Assembly (NCBI GenBank): GCA_013400115.1
Contig: VXBP01003841.1
Span: forward strand, 1,171-65,170
DNA length: 64,000 nucleotides
From: Rhinopomastus cyanomelas
Taxonomy: Eukaryota; Chordata; Aves; Bucerotiformes; Rhinopomastidae
Direction of reading: 5' to 3'
The notes under the pieces are model-generated. The model did no database searches, was not told the origin of the DNA, and was given only the letters and a program-made list of their open reading frames with translations. Below are positions 11,673 to 23,900 of this stretch, in pieces. Every line of letters begins with the position of its first letter. Within the stretch, counting starts at the first letter, position 1. The position numbers and the translations under genes are program-made.

Positions 11673-14171
11673 GAAGTTTGTGGAGGTAAGTAATTACACA
11701 TGGTTCTCGTACTCTCTTCTGTCCCTATAAATTGCAGAAAAAATTCCTCAAAACTTGAGGCATTTTAACATCAAGTATTTTTAACACTGACTGACACAGT
11801 GTAGTCTGTAAATATGTATGTCAGGATGAACAGAATGAAAATGAAGTATCTTACTAAGACACAGTTCCTCATGGGTTTTGCTACACTGGATAACTTTCAG
11901 CAGCAGAAAAACGTTGCTCCAAGGATAATACTCGAGCTTCAGTAAAGTATAAGCAAGCTTTATCTTTGGTATCTGTGTAAATAAGACATCATTCACCACA
12001 AGTAGCATCCTTTTGGCCATTAGGATGTACTTTTTGTTTTTTTAACTACCAGTCCATTTATTGTTCTCAAGATAAATCATTACAATTTGTACTAAAACAG
12101 AGTGATTTCACCTCTTCAATCCAAAACAAAAGCACAAACTAATAAAAATAAATCAATATGCAGGCTACTGAGCAATCTAACAAACTGAAGAGGTATTTTT
12201 ATGGCAGTACAACTTCAGCAACCCTGTATTTCTCATGATAAAATTAACCATTCCACCTCATGGTTTTATATTTCCTTCAGGATTCAAGCATAAAGAAAAC
12301 TGGACTCTAAGCATTTAGCCAGAATATACACACTTGAGCACTCTGGAATGAATCCTAGTAGAATAAACTTGTTTGTTGCAATTAGCCTTGGAGGAGAAAA
12401 TTCTAGAGTTATAAATTAACAGCCATTACTTTAAGACTGAAACAGCACAGGGTTCAAGTGCTGTACAAAAGCTAACGCAATGTCTGCTTAACTTCAATGA
12501 CAAGATCAGAACAAATAAGACATCAAATGATCTGTTGAAAAAGAGGTATTTATTCGGTTGCATTTGATAACATTTTAGTTTATTCTCTTTAAACTACTAC
12601 AAGGCTACTTGTTCATAATGTCAAATACCCTCCGGTGGTGCAAAATGAAGATGTTTACTTCACTGTACATTATTTTATATGCCAACCATTGCAGGCATTT
12701 CACAACAGCTAACTCTCTACGGGCTTTGAGACTCACTGACATACAGATCAAAAGCAGATCAAGCAATTCCTCTCTTTAAGTGACATATATATACATATGT
12801 ATGTATAAATGAAGGGAAAGACCAGACAGAAACTTCACCAGAACACAGAGCAAGACTGCAGACTGCTCCATTACCATAACTTACTTCTATAATGCCACTG
12901 TTTGTAGTGATCTCGTGACAGCACAGACCAGAGTAGAATGCCATTGCGCTGGATGCACTGCACACACTTGGGGAAACAATCTGTCTTGGATGCAGTCTGC
13001 AGCCAAACTGTAAAAGCAGCCGATGCTGCGATTTACTCCAACTTCTGACATGTTAACTTTTGCATTTGAAGTGGAACCTGGTCTGGCTCTGTCACAATTC
13101 CACTTGCCAACTTATGCTACTAAGAAAAGTAGTGCTTTAACTAAGGTACTCTTAGTCCCGCTTTTACTGAGTGCACTGCAGCATCCTCCTCCCCCTCTAC
13201 ATTGGGGACCACAACATAACTTCAACCATTAATTTCTACAAGGTCATTCTTTATTTAGCAATTTTCTATATAAAAAGGTGATTCTAACTCTAAGGGAAGA
13301 TAAAATGAAACAAGGCACTTGTTCATTCTTCTCAGGCATTTTTTGTTAAAGGGCATTAAACTAATCAAGTGTGGAAAATATCCTGCAGTTCTACTTGTTT
13401 CCACTGCCACTTCCATACCACTCACCTAATTTGTGGCACGCTTCCTTCTGCCAGCCACTCACCCTATTTGGGTAGGATGTCTGCTCCCTTCATTTGTTTA
13501 AAAATGGTCTTTAAATGGCAACAGGCTTCTGCTTCTTCCTGTAAACTGAATATGTAGCTCATGGTATCTTCAGTTATGGCTAATCCTCAAAACAAATTTG
13601 CAGTCTTCTCACTAAACTTTTTGTGACAGTATGGCTGCAAAAGTGTTTCTGCTTCATGCAGAGAACAATTGTTCTCAAATCTCTCACAGGAAAAATAATA
13701 AAGTCTGTTTAAAATTATCTACTTGTAAATTTAAAAACCAGTCATATAGAGGTATATAAAATAGTCACCACAAAAAGCAAGCCACTTGAAGTGTGATGCT
13801 TTTATCATTCATATACAAGGTACGAAAGAGCCACTCACAAAAAAGATCAGCATCTTCACCATGAAATACATTTGATTTTTCTTATATGAAAACTTCCAAA
13901 TTTTCAAGAAAACGGACACCTGATGCAAAGTGCCCTTACAGGCAGACATTTTAACATCAAGGACTGAAGGTAAAAGGTGTTTTGCCATCAAGAAAAATTA
14001 CTTTCAGAAAAGCAAAAGTGTTTGCTTAAAGGAAACTGCATTTCCTCAAAGAAAAAAGTAAAAACAAATAAGCAGACATTTTAAAAAGCTTTATATATCC
14101 CCAGAAATAACTTGTAAACAGATCAACATTGTCCTCCAAAACAGCACAGTATTACTGAGGTTAAAGTACAG
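11673..14171 (-). other. SNCAIP: SNCAIP 5' intron, unique sequence
   Basis: Unique AT-rich DNA. A short (AT/GTAT) microsatellite-like stretch lies at about 12784-12807. No exon or repeat family was recognised. Confidence 0.45.
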
Positions 14172-14637
14172 AAACTGTTAGGTTGGAAGGGTCTTCCTGA
14201 GATCATTTAGTTCAACCACTCTGTTCATGCATGGTTAACTACAGCACGTTAAGCCCAGGACTGTATCCTGTTGCATTCTGAGTATCTTCAGGCACAGAGA
14301 CTCCACAATCTGTGCCAATATTTGACCACCCTCAAGCGAAAATGTGTTTTCCTGTGTCCAAATGGAATTCTGTGTGTTCCGATTTGTGCCCATCCCAATT
14401 TGGGTCCTTCTCCACATAGTACATTTCCAGCCGTCTGGCAGCCAGAACATAACAGTGCATGGTCTTATTCCTCCCCAGATGCACGACTTCCCATTTCCCT
14501 TTGTTGACCTGTCTGTGCTTCTTCTTTGCCCAGTTCATCAGCCTGTTCAGGATCTCTGTTGTGCAGCAAAACTTCTCCAGTTGTGTTATCTGAAAACTTA
14601 ATGAGACTGCACTCTGTCCCATTGTCTAAATCTGCTT
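14172..14637 (-). mobile_element. Old CR1 LINE, left part of a split copy
   Basis: Degraded CR1 order on the minus strand: 'gttaggttggaagggtcttc' (3' end), 'gagactccacaatctgtgcc', 'ccagatgcacgacttcccat' and 'gcccagttcatcagcctgtt' (RT region). A central part is deleted near 14390-14400. It breaks at 14637, where a young CR1 begins, and appears to resume at about 16079. Confidence 0.75.
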
Positions 14638-16078
14638 AGAATCATAGAATCATAGAATCACAGAATCATTAGGGATTGGAAGGGACCTCGAAAGATCATC
14701 TAGTCCAATCCCCCTGCAACAGCAGGATCACCTAAACCAAGTCACACAGGAACCCGTCCAGTCGGGTCTTGAATATCTCCAGTGAGGGGGACTCCACAAC
14801 CCCCCTGGGCAGCCTGTTCCAGTGCTCCGTCACCCTCACCATGAAGAAGTTCCTTCTCAGGTTGATGTGGAACCTTCTATGTTTCAGCTTACAATCATTG
14901 CCCCTTGTCCTATCACCACATGACACCGAGAAGAGCCCAGTGCCATCCTCCTGACACCCACCCCTCAAATATTTGTAGACATTAATGAGGTCGCCCCTCA
15001 GTCTCCTCTTCTCCAAGCTAAAGAGACCCATCTCCCTCAACCTCTCCTCAGAAGGGAGGTGTTCCACCCCTCTTATCATCTTCGTTGCCCTACGCTGGAC
15101 CCTCTCCAGCAGCTCCACATCCCTCTTGTACTGAGGAGCCCAGAACTGGACACAATACTCCAGGTGTGGTCTCACCAGGGCAGAGTAGAGGGGGAGAAGA
15201 ACCTCTCTTGATCTGCTAACCACCCCTCTTCTAATCCACCCCACGATGCTGTTGGCCCTCTTGGCCACAAGAGCACATTGCTGGCTCATAGTCATCTTGT
15301 TGTCCACCAGGACCCCCAAGTCCCTTTCCCCTACACTACACTCCAACTGGTCAGTCCCCAGCCTATACTGGTACCTGGGGTTGTTCTTGCCCAGATGCAA
15401 GACTCTGCACTTACTCTTGTTATAGCTCATTAGATTTTTCTCTGCCCAGTTCTCCAGCCTGTCCAGATCTCGCTGAATGGCAGCACAGTCTGCGGGGGTG
15501 TCGGCGACACCACCCAGCTTTGTGTCATCAGCAAACTTGCTGACAGTGCATGCCAATCCCTCATCCAAGTCATCAATGAATAGATTGAACAGGACCGGTC
15601 CCAGCACCGATCCCTGGGGCACTCCACTAGATACAGGCCTCCAACTAGACTCTGTCCCATTGACCACCACTCTCTGACTTCTACCCTGTAGCCAGTTTAC
15701 AATCCACCTCACTACCTGAAAATCTAGGCCACACTGCCTCAGTTTGTCTGCAAGGATGCTGTGAGAGACCGTGTCAAATGCCTTTCTTAAGTCAAGATAG
15801 ATGACATCCACGGCTCTGCCCTCATCCATCCACCTGGTTACACCCTCATAAAAGGCTATCAGGTTGGTCAAGCACGGCTTTCCCTTTGTGAAGCCATGCT
15901 GACTGTCCCTAATGACCCTCCTGTCCTTGATGTGCCCGGAAACAGCCTCTAGGACAAATTGTTCCATCATCTTTCCTGGGATGGAGGTGAGGCTGACCGG
16001 TCTATAGTTACCTGGGTCTTCCTTCTTTCCCTTTTTAAAGATTGGGGTAACATTTGCTATTTTCCAGTTTAGCTGCCA
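14638..16078 (-). mobile_element. Young CR1 LINE, about 1.4 kb, with a readable reverse transcriptase
   Basis: It starts with three copies of an ATTCTATG-type octamer (agaatcatagaatcatagaa) and 'agggattggaagggacctcg', then runs through ORF2 to the finger region of the RT. It is 5'-truncated: the endonuclease domain and ORF1 are missing. It sits inside an older CR1 in the same orientation and on the SNCAIP strand. Confidence 0.95.
14732..16078 (-). pseudogene. CR1 ORF2 C-terminal two-thirds, reverse transcriptase, 5'-truncated but frame intact
   Basis: An uninterrupted minus-strand frame of about 445 CR1-derived codons; the nominal Met at 16129 lies in flanking sequence. Numbering from that Met, the CR1 part begins near residue 22 with ANVTPIFKKGKKEDPGNYRP. 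RT motif A is at 116-121 (KAFDTV, catalytic Asp 119), motif B near 168-178 (GVPQGSVLGPV), and motif C is FADD at 199-202, which is normal for CR1. The conserved C-terminal region follows (RVQRRATKMIRG, HWNRLPRGVVESPSLEIFK). In an intact element the enzyme nicks DNA and reverse transcribes CR1 RNA at the target. This copy lacks the N-terminal endonuclease and a promoter, so it should be inert. The absence of stops shows it inserted recently. Confidence 0.92.
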
Positions 16079-16520
16079 ATATGAAGATTTTAAGCAGTAC
16101 TTGCACCAGTGAAGACTGACAAAGGACAATTCTCAGTGTGTCCTTTCTCACTAATTCCTCTGCCCCATTCAGCAGTGCTTCCAGGCCTTCACATCCTTTG
16201 CCAGATTCAACTTGAAAGCCTTCTCAACCCTAAGTATGCAAGATCAGACAACTCTATACTGCTCCTAGGTCATCTGCCTGTTTCCATCTCTTGCACATTT
16301 CATATCTGAGTTCAATCAGGAGCTCCTGGGTCATCCATGCACCAATCAGGTTTGAGTCCTGTCACCTTTGCCTGACTTCCTGATTGTTGTGATGGACTTC
16401 TCTAGAGCTTGAAGATGATCCTCATATTATCAACAAGTGCTTTCAGATTCCTCTTTTTTCCATGGCTGTAACCAGCAGGATTCTTTCAAGCAGCTCTCTG
16501 AAGGGAAGTATGGACTAGCA
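16079..16520 (-). mobile_element. Old CR1 LINE, right part of the split copy
   Basis: The sequence at 16079 ('aatatgaagattttaagcag') is what follows the break at 14637 in CR1 order (the 'gatgaagatattaaacag' position). Further right, 'gagctcctgggtcatccatg' and 'gcagctctctgaaggg' resemble the linker between the endonuclease and RT domains. Divergence is high and the right edge uncertain. Confidence 0.55.
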
Positions 16521-17336
16521 TTGGTGGTTGTTATGCAAGCAAAAACTTCTAAGTGTTTATTTTCTATTGTTTTGACAGCTCATACATCAGTGTGAGACAA
16601 AATAAAAAGGTATTTTACATCTCAAATGTGTATATCATAAAGTATACATTGCAATGTAGGATATCCAACATTAAGAACTAAACCCAAGGCAGAGGTGACA
16701 ATTAATTTTGCATTTTACACACATTTTTACAGGTTGCAATGCTTTTTCATTTTTGTGTCCTTATTTATTGAAGAATTTAACAAAGAAAAGAACAAGAAAG
16801 AGACAATATTGCTAAAATACTCTGGTGTGTAGACAGACTTTGGTGTGTAGAAACAGAAATACCTATCAAAACAATTGTTTGCATAATCATGATATAAACA
16901 AGCTGCAATTAGGATGTACTTATAATCTAATTATGCTGCTTATTATGACCAAGATATCTTGTTTGTTCTGCATGCTCAAATAGAAAACAAACCAAAATAT
17001 TAATGAAAGCCATTATCTGCAGTGCTTCAAAAGGAAACTGAGGTGGTAAACACATGTTCTTATGGGAAATTGCCACAATCCTCACTTTATGCCACCAGGC
17101 TCTGAAAATATTTCTCACAAAGTCTCTCCTATAAAATCTAGAACATATGTACAACAGACTATGTTCCACATCCTTTTAAGGAACTTGCTAGATTAACTTG
17201 CTAGAATACATTACTCCTGCATTTTTTTCCAAATGTCTGCTACCTGTACACTACAGGTATCCTGAAACATTTATTTCTCTCCTGCTATTATGATTTCTTA
17301 AGTCCACCAACCTGTGCAAAATGACATGTAAGTTTA
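16521..17336 (-). other. SNCAIP: SNCAIP 5' intron, unique sequence
   Basis: AT-rich, no recognised features. A short direct repeat of 'ggtgtgtaga' occurs near 16824 and 16841. Confidence 0.45.
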
Positions 17337-17419
17337 CATAGAATCATTAGGGATTGGAAGGGACCTCGAAAGATCATCTAGTCCAATCCACCTGCAACAG
17401 CAGGATCACCTAAACCAAG
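17337..17419 (-). mobile_element. 83-bp young CR1 3' tail
   Basis: It runs from catagaatcattagggattg to 'gatcacctaaaccaag', then stops matching CR1. It is nearly identical to the corresponding part of the 14.6-kb copy. Confidence 0.93.
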
Positions 17420-17853
17420 AACACCTACTGACAGCATTCTACTAGAGGCTTCTAATCCAGTATATTGAACACATAGTCCACTGGAGAAATGCATTTCATT
17501 ATGTTTGTACCATTAAACCCCTATTCTTTCAGGACAATTATCAGAAAAATCGATGCAGTTGTTATTTTTCATGTGGTTGTTAAGAGGTTTTGAAATTGAT
17601 CTTACAACTTTTTTATTACTATTGACTGGTATGTCAAAAAGAACACAAACAGATCAACACAGCTTCTTTACTAATTGTCTTTCAGCTAAATACCCATAAG
17701 CCTTTAGGGATAGATAGAAGTAATAAATTTCTAGATGGTGAACACTAATATTGATAATTTTTAAAAATTTTACCAATTGAAAAATGCAGATTAGTTTTTA
17801 CAATCTAAAAGGGACAGTATGATTTCCATGACTATTTCTTCACTACTTCTTTT

Positions 17854-17949
17854 CATAGAATCATAGAACCATTAGGGATTGGACGGGACCTCAAAAAATC
17901 ATGTAGTCCAACGCCCCTGCCACAGCAGGATCACCCAGACCAAGTCACA
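17854..17949 (-). mobile_element. 96-bp young CR1 3' tail
   Basis: It runs from catagaatcatagaaccatt to 'cagaccaagtcaca'. The next bases ('gaatcagtcagggttagag') look like the start of yet another CR1 terminus with no body. Confidence 0.9.
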
Positions 17950-20900
17950 GAATCAGTCAGGGTTAGAGTTTTCATCCTCCTGCATCACACATGGCAACTT
18001 AGACAAAGAGGTCACACTGGTTACAGAAATATTCTGAAAGCAACTAAAACAAAAATACAACTAAAATCTTGAACATTTATTCTAAGTATAGTTCTTTCAT
18101 ATTCTGAATTAGATTCCTAGCATTTAGCTTTCCTGAACACCTCAGTGATCCAGTATCCCCTATGGCAATTAACTATTTTTATCAAAACTACAACTAGTAG
18201 CAGTCAGTACTCTGCCAAGAACACCAGGCATGTTGTCTCTGAAAGCATGGATCATCCCCTCTCTCAACTGCTATTTTTTCCAGAATTGTTTACGAGAGAG
18301 ATGCCTCATTTGTCTTTGACTCACTGGAGCAACACCAATCTTTATAATTTGTGCAAGCTTAATTTATATGTTTAGAAAACAGCACAGATAAGGAAAGGTG
18401 GTGGATGCAGTTCTGCTTTGTACGTTTTATGACATTTGTAAAAACTGAATTTAGAATTCTTTCCTCCATTCTGGTTTACCCATATTTTATTCTCACTTGC
18501 ACTTACTCTGTACTGAGAGGAAAAGCTGTAGAAAATGCAGGAGAGAAAAGGTCAGACCTATACATTTATACCTGTTGCCCTCCATGGTGAAATATCACAG
18601 ACTGTAGCGCATGCAAAAGTATTGCAGGAGTTATTTTTAACTTTCTACTGGCCACAATGACTTGCTATTACACTCAGAAACCAGACCACAGATGTCCTAC
18701 CACTAAAGTTTAAATCTATCTCTTGGGTTTGACTCCACACTATAAATTACTAAAACAAACAGAAAAATTTCATTTGCACTTCTGTTAGTCTCCATAGAAA
18801 ACTCTACTCACCAGACAACTATTCAGGCCCCCCTGTTCCATTACCAGTGACTTTTAAAGCCTAAGATTTTAAGTGCTGTGTCTAAAGGACTCTAGCTACT
18901 TCTGTGGATGTTACTGTTAATTAAGAAGACATGGAAAGGAAACAGTGGAGCCAAAAAGCAGCCTTACTGTCTGGAAAAACACCAGAATATATGGACATGG
19001 GTGACAACAGTAGCAAAAAACATTTCACAGGAAATGTTTTCAGCTGGAAGAAACAGTCTAGTGCTTCTTGTTTGAGCATATGAAGAAGCAGAATGACTTA
19101 AAAATCAGCCTCAAGTAAGTGAAAAATTGGGGTAATGTCTTCAAAGGGTCAAAGTTAATGGAAAAAAATATTAGCAAGGATGATCCTATGGTTAGGAATA
19201 TATTTTATTTTGGTTTTATGCATCGTACTCAAAATTAACTGAACACGAAGTCATTCACAAACCTATTAAACCATGTAGTGAGAACTAGGGCTAGGTGATA
19301 GACCAGATTGGGACAAGAGAGATACACTCAGGTATTGACTAATTTGTAACTAAGATTTTAACTCAGCAGTAGCTTCATTTTTTGTTCAACACCAACACTT
19401 CTGTTCAAGGTAACAACAAAGAATGGCAGAAACAGATGATTCTGATCTCTGGTAACTATTCACTATTATCCAATTCTGATTACTAGCTGCTAGCACTTCA
19501 CAAGTGAAATTACGCAACGATATCGCTTAGGACAACCTCTAGGCTATAATTTAAGATACTGAAACCGTATGCCTGAGCTGCTTTCCATACAAAAAGAAGG
19601 ACTGAGCTCTCACCATTGTGCTATCATTTAATTTCCAGTCTCCTCAATTCCTCCACCTCCATGGAGATAGCCTGTACTACGCTCTTGAACTCTTCTCTAG
19701 GAAAGACTATTGGACCCACCAGGAACAGCTGTTACATTTAGAACAATCTGTTGACAGGGATTATTGAAAGAATATACAGCCAAATACCACAATCCATTTT
19801 TTCACTTAAAGCTATAAAAACTGACATGTCTACTCCTAGTTCTGCAAGGGTGTAAAGGAATAAAATTAGAAACTGGGAGTACATCAATTTACAATGAAAA
19901 AAAAAACCCAACCCAACAAACCTGAGTACATTTGGCAGACAGCAGTTTAGCTTCACAAGCAACTATTTAGTTATACACAACTGACAAGTAAGCAGAAACA
20001 GTCACTGGCTAGATTTAGTTTAAAATCTGCACAAGTAATTTAGCATCAATGTTATAATGTTTAGGTCTTAAATAAACAGTATTTTCGTAGGAAAGCTTGT
20101 ACTTGTGCATAGTAGTATTATAATTTGTAGTTTAACATAATTTTCTGCATCTATAAAGCATATCATGGGACTTGGCATGTCACCAAGGTAGAAGTGTAGT
20201 CAGTTTACAGCTGGCTAGGCAGTATTGTTATTCCATTTTTGCAAAACAGGAATACTTTACAGCTTCCTTTTCCCTATACACACACACTGAAGTAAGCAAC
20301 AACACTCCAGGTAGTATCTTGTCTCAGCTTCAAGGCAACAAGACAGCTGTTGTGAACAAATCAGCACCAGTTGAAATTGTTTAAGATATTATTCCTCTAA
20401 AACCAGATCCATTCTTTTCCATTCGCTCGTTGCAACGTGAAGGGGCATTACATCTGCTGAGCAGTGAAGAACAAGGATTTCCTGGTTCATACATCCTCCC
20501 ACACAGAAGAATGCATTGTCAATCCAAGAATTTGCACTTTTTTGTGGAACAGTGTCAAGTCTGTAAACCTTATGTGGTCCAGGATGTTCATATGGTATTC
20601 CAATTTTACAGATGATTCACTGATCTTTATCATAGCTGTTCACTCAGAAAGGAACTGTGGACTGCAACATCAGTTCAGCACTTAGCTGCTACTGACAAAT
20701 ATGATCTTGGGTTACTTGTTATCTAGAAAAATCTAGTTTCCAAGAAATATATTCTTGCTACTCAAAAGTAATTTGTGACTCTCACAAATGCTCTTACAAG
20801 ATGAGAGATGATGTCTTACAATTCCAGAAGAGCTCTGGCTGTGCAAAGGAAAGACTCCATTGCCTGCAGCTGTTACAGACTGATGATCTGTTCTCACATA

Positions 20901-23900
20901 AAACATGACTGCCTCTTAGGCCTTCATCATCAGTTCTTTTTTGTGCATAGTTCTGATACCCCATTTCACCCTATGTGAACAGATACTACAGGTAAAGATA
21001 CTGCAAACAGCTATTCTCATCTATTAATATTGCAACTTCACAGTCTTAAAAATCTTATTGTGTTAGAGAAGGCAAAACAGTATGGGCAAGTGAATTGTGA
21101 ACATACCTGAAATCCTGGACTGACAGTCACCAATCGTCATGGCTGAATTCTCAAAGTTGTGACTACGAGGAATTTCAACCACTTAACACTCACAGATCAC
21201 ACCCAGGCCTAAGTGCAGATGAGCAACTGAGTTTTGTTGGATTTCTTTGCAGATTCACAGAAATGCAAGCAGAGAGTGACACAAAGACACTGCTAAGCAT
21301 CTTACAGGAGAGTTTCACAAGCAATTAGGCACATCAACAGAACTGTAAGTGGTAAAGACCTCTCATTGCATAGACTGAAAATGCTCATCATCAAAATACT
21401 TAATAAAGGTACCTTCTTCCCTGCAGTATGACTAAACTTTCCATTTGCCTGCAACTTATTTAAGGCTTCTATGAATTCTTTAAAAATTTAGCCTAACATT
21501 TTAAGCAGTTATTTCCATGCTAAGGAAAGCGTGTCTCGCTCAGAGCTACATCAGGTCTTTCAGAATTAGCTGGAAGTCTCACTAGGATAGAAAAGACATT
21601 GTTGTGTATTAATGCATTCATGGTAACAGAGTGTGCATGTAACAAGTAATTCTACACAATATCACACTCTATCCAATATAGTACAGAACCTAAAATTCAG
21701 ATTTACCCTGGACAACCAAAGAGTGCACTTGCTGCTCATGTAACTGAGATTCAGCTACCCACCACCACTCCAAAACTGAACTTTAACCCCTAAAAGTCGT
21801 AAGTGCAATTTCCAATTCATAAATCTGCAAAGCTCCCTGAGTCTAGAAAAGATCAAGCACTAATTATCTTCCAGCTTCCACCAATGAATTAGGCTAACAG
21901 TCCAGGCATTTAGCTCCAAACAAATCACCACCTCACTCAGCCAGGACAGGGTGGCTTAGAATATTCCACAGGTGTGAGTGAGGGTCACAACAACAACAGA
22001 AACCATTCTCTTTTTTAATGAACAGTAAACTGTGTTTTCAAAGCAAGAAAACAAATTACTTCCTTCATTCTGCAGATTTATGGTGATGTAAACACAGAAT
22101 GAGTGAGGTTTTAACTGTTTCACTTCTACGGAAGCATTTCCCTCAAAGCAGATTATTTATTATCTTGCCATCCTGAAGGCCCATATCTAAAAAATACCAT
22201 AATCTGGAAATATTTTTCAAAAATTCTGTCAATGCTGTCATTTTTTAAGCATCCTGTTTGGTTTAAACCACTCCATTTAGCGGAAAGTAATCTTCATATC
22301 TCATGGTCCTGGTGAAAGTCCTGTATTTCACACTGGAGTTGGAGATCTCAAATGCATTTAGGGAATATTATATTACCTTATATTGGTATTTAAAACATTT
22401 TAGTTTTCTCCACAGTCACAGCAATGAATCTTAGCATGGTTCTAAAATATTAAAAAAAAAAAAAAATCAGAAAAAAAAGCTATTCTTAATTTGGATTCCA
22501 AACTGCTTCAAGAGCTAGAGCTACAGCAATGGATGGATACCTCAATATGGGAGGCTCTACTTTATGATAAACCACCCTGCACTATCCCTGTATACAAAAC
22601 AGCTTCTGAAACTGCTAGATATAAGCTAAACAGCTCTTTGAAGAAGATATATGAAATTTCTTTATTGAAATGGTGAAAAAACATAAGTATATAGTATAAA
22701 TGAATGGATTAAAAAATAAATTTAAAAAAATAACCCTGAACCAAAGGAAAAAACACAAAACATATCCTACGAGGTTAGGAGTATGATGACATTAGACCAG
22801 AAGCACAATCTGGAGCAAGCAGTAATAACATAACATGCACAACAGTGGGAAATGTGCTATTGACATATTTTGGAGCACTGAAAGTACAAAGGCTCAAGTT
22901 TAAATTGCGCAGCAAGTAATTAGTTCTTTGTATCTCCTCAGTGATGTAAAAATATTTTCTTAAGCAAAGCTACCCAAGGCAGTCCTGAAATACATTTGTT
23001 TTGAGCACTGGTAATTTGATGCCAACAGCAAACACAGATTAAAATAACACACTGACATGCAGATTGTGTATGACACAACTTTACATGGAAAACTATGATT
23101 GAGTAGGAATGTTGGGAATTAACAAATCTGATCTTCAATCACTTTAGATATGTGAAATCTGACTGGAAAATCTTGCTTACAAAGTAAGCTTGAAATATAG
23201 CCATCTTTTTTCTCCACTTCCTGCAAATTTTTAGGAAAAAAACCTGCTTCTACACTGACTCCTTAGAGGAAATGCACATACAATATTTGCAATTATTAGG
23301 AAAAGGCTGTTGCAAACTGCATTTTTTACTTTACAGTTGCAAATCTAGCAGCTGAACTAACAAAATCAGGTTCAGTGTTGATTTTGTTTTTTATAACTAC
23401 CTTTTATATCAGAACGTTCTATTGTGGGGTTAGAGCCCAATATGCCACATTCTATGGAAGAAATACATTTTATTTCATGTTACCTTTCTGGTCTAGTTTA
23501 ATATTATTGGCAATGCAGGAAGTTCCTAGATGCGAGTCCTCAGGAGGCTTGCAGACACTCCTGAAAACAGGAAAACGAATTGTTACACACCTACAGTCTG
23601 AACTTTGAGATGGCTACAAGGAAATGGCAAATGCACATTTTTCAAACTATTGTGCCCACTGTTTTCCACTGACTCGGGACTGTTTGCAGAAATAAATAAT
23701 GCATTTTAATATAAAATAGAGATTCAACAACTACCGAACACAGAACACATATGAGTATATATCCATCTTCAATGCATGCATAATACTAAAGTATTATGTC
23801 ATCTGTTTTCAATACTAAAGCACCAAGTAATTTATAGTGTAGAACTGTAAACTATATATAGAACACTGCATCGATCATATTTGAGCACCAGCGCTGTTCA

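Noticed and set aside
14235..14622. Small frames on both strands near 14.3-14.6 kb
   Set aside because: They lie in a decayed CR1; MGQSAVSLSFQI and the like are frameshifted ORF2 remnants, not a gene.
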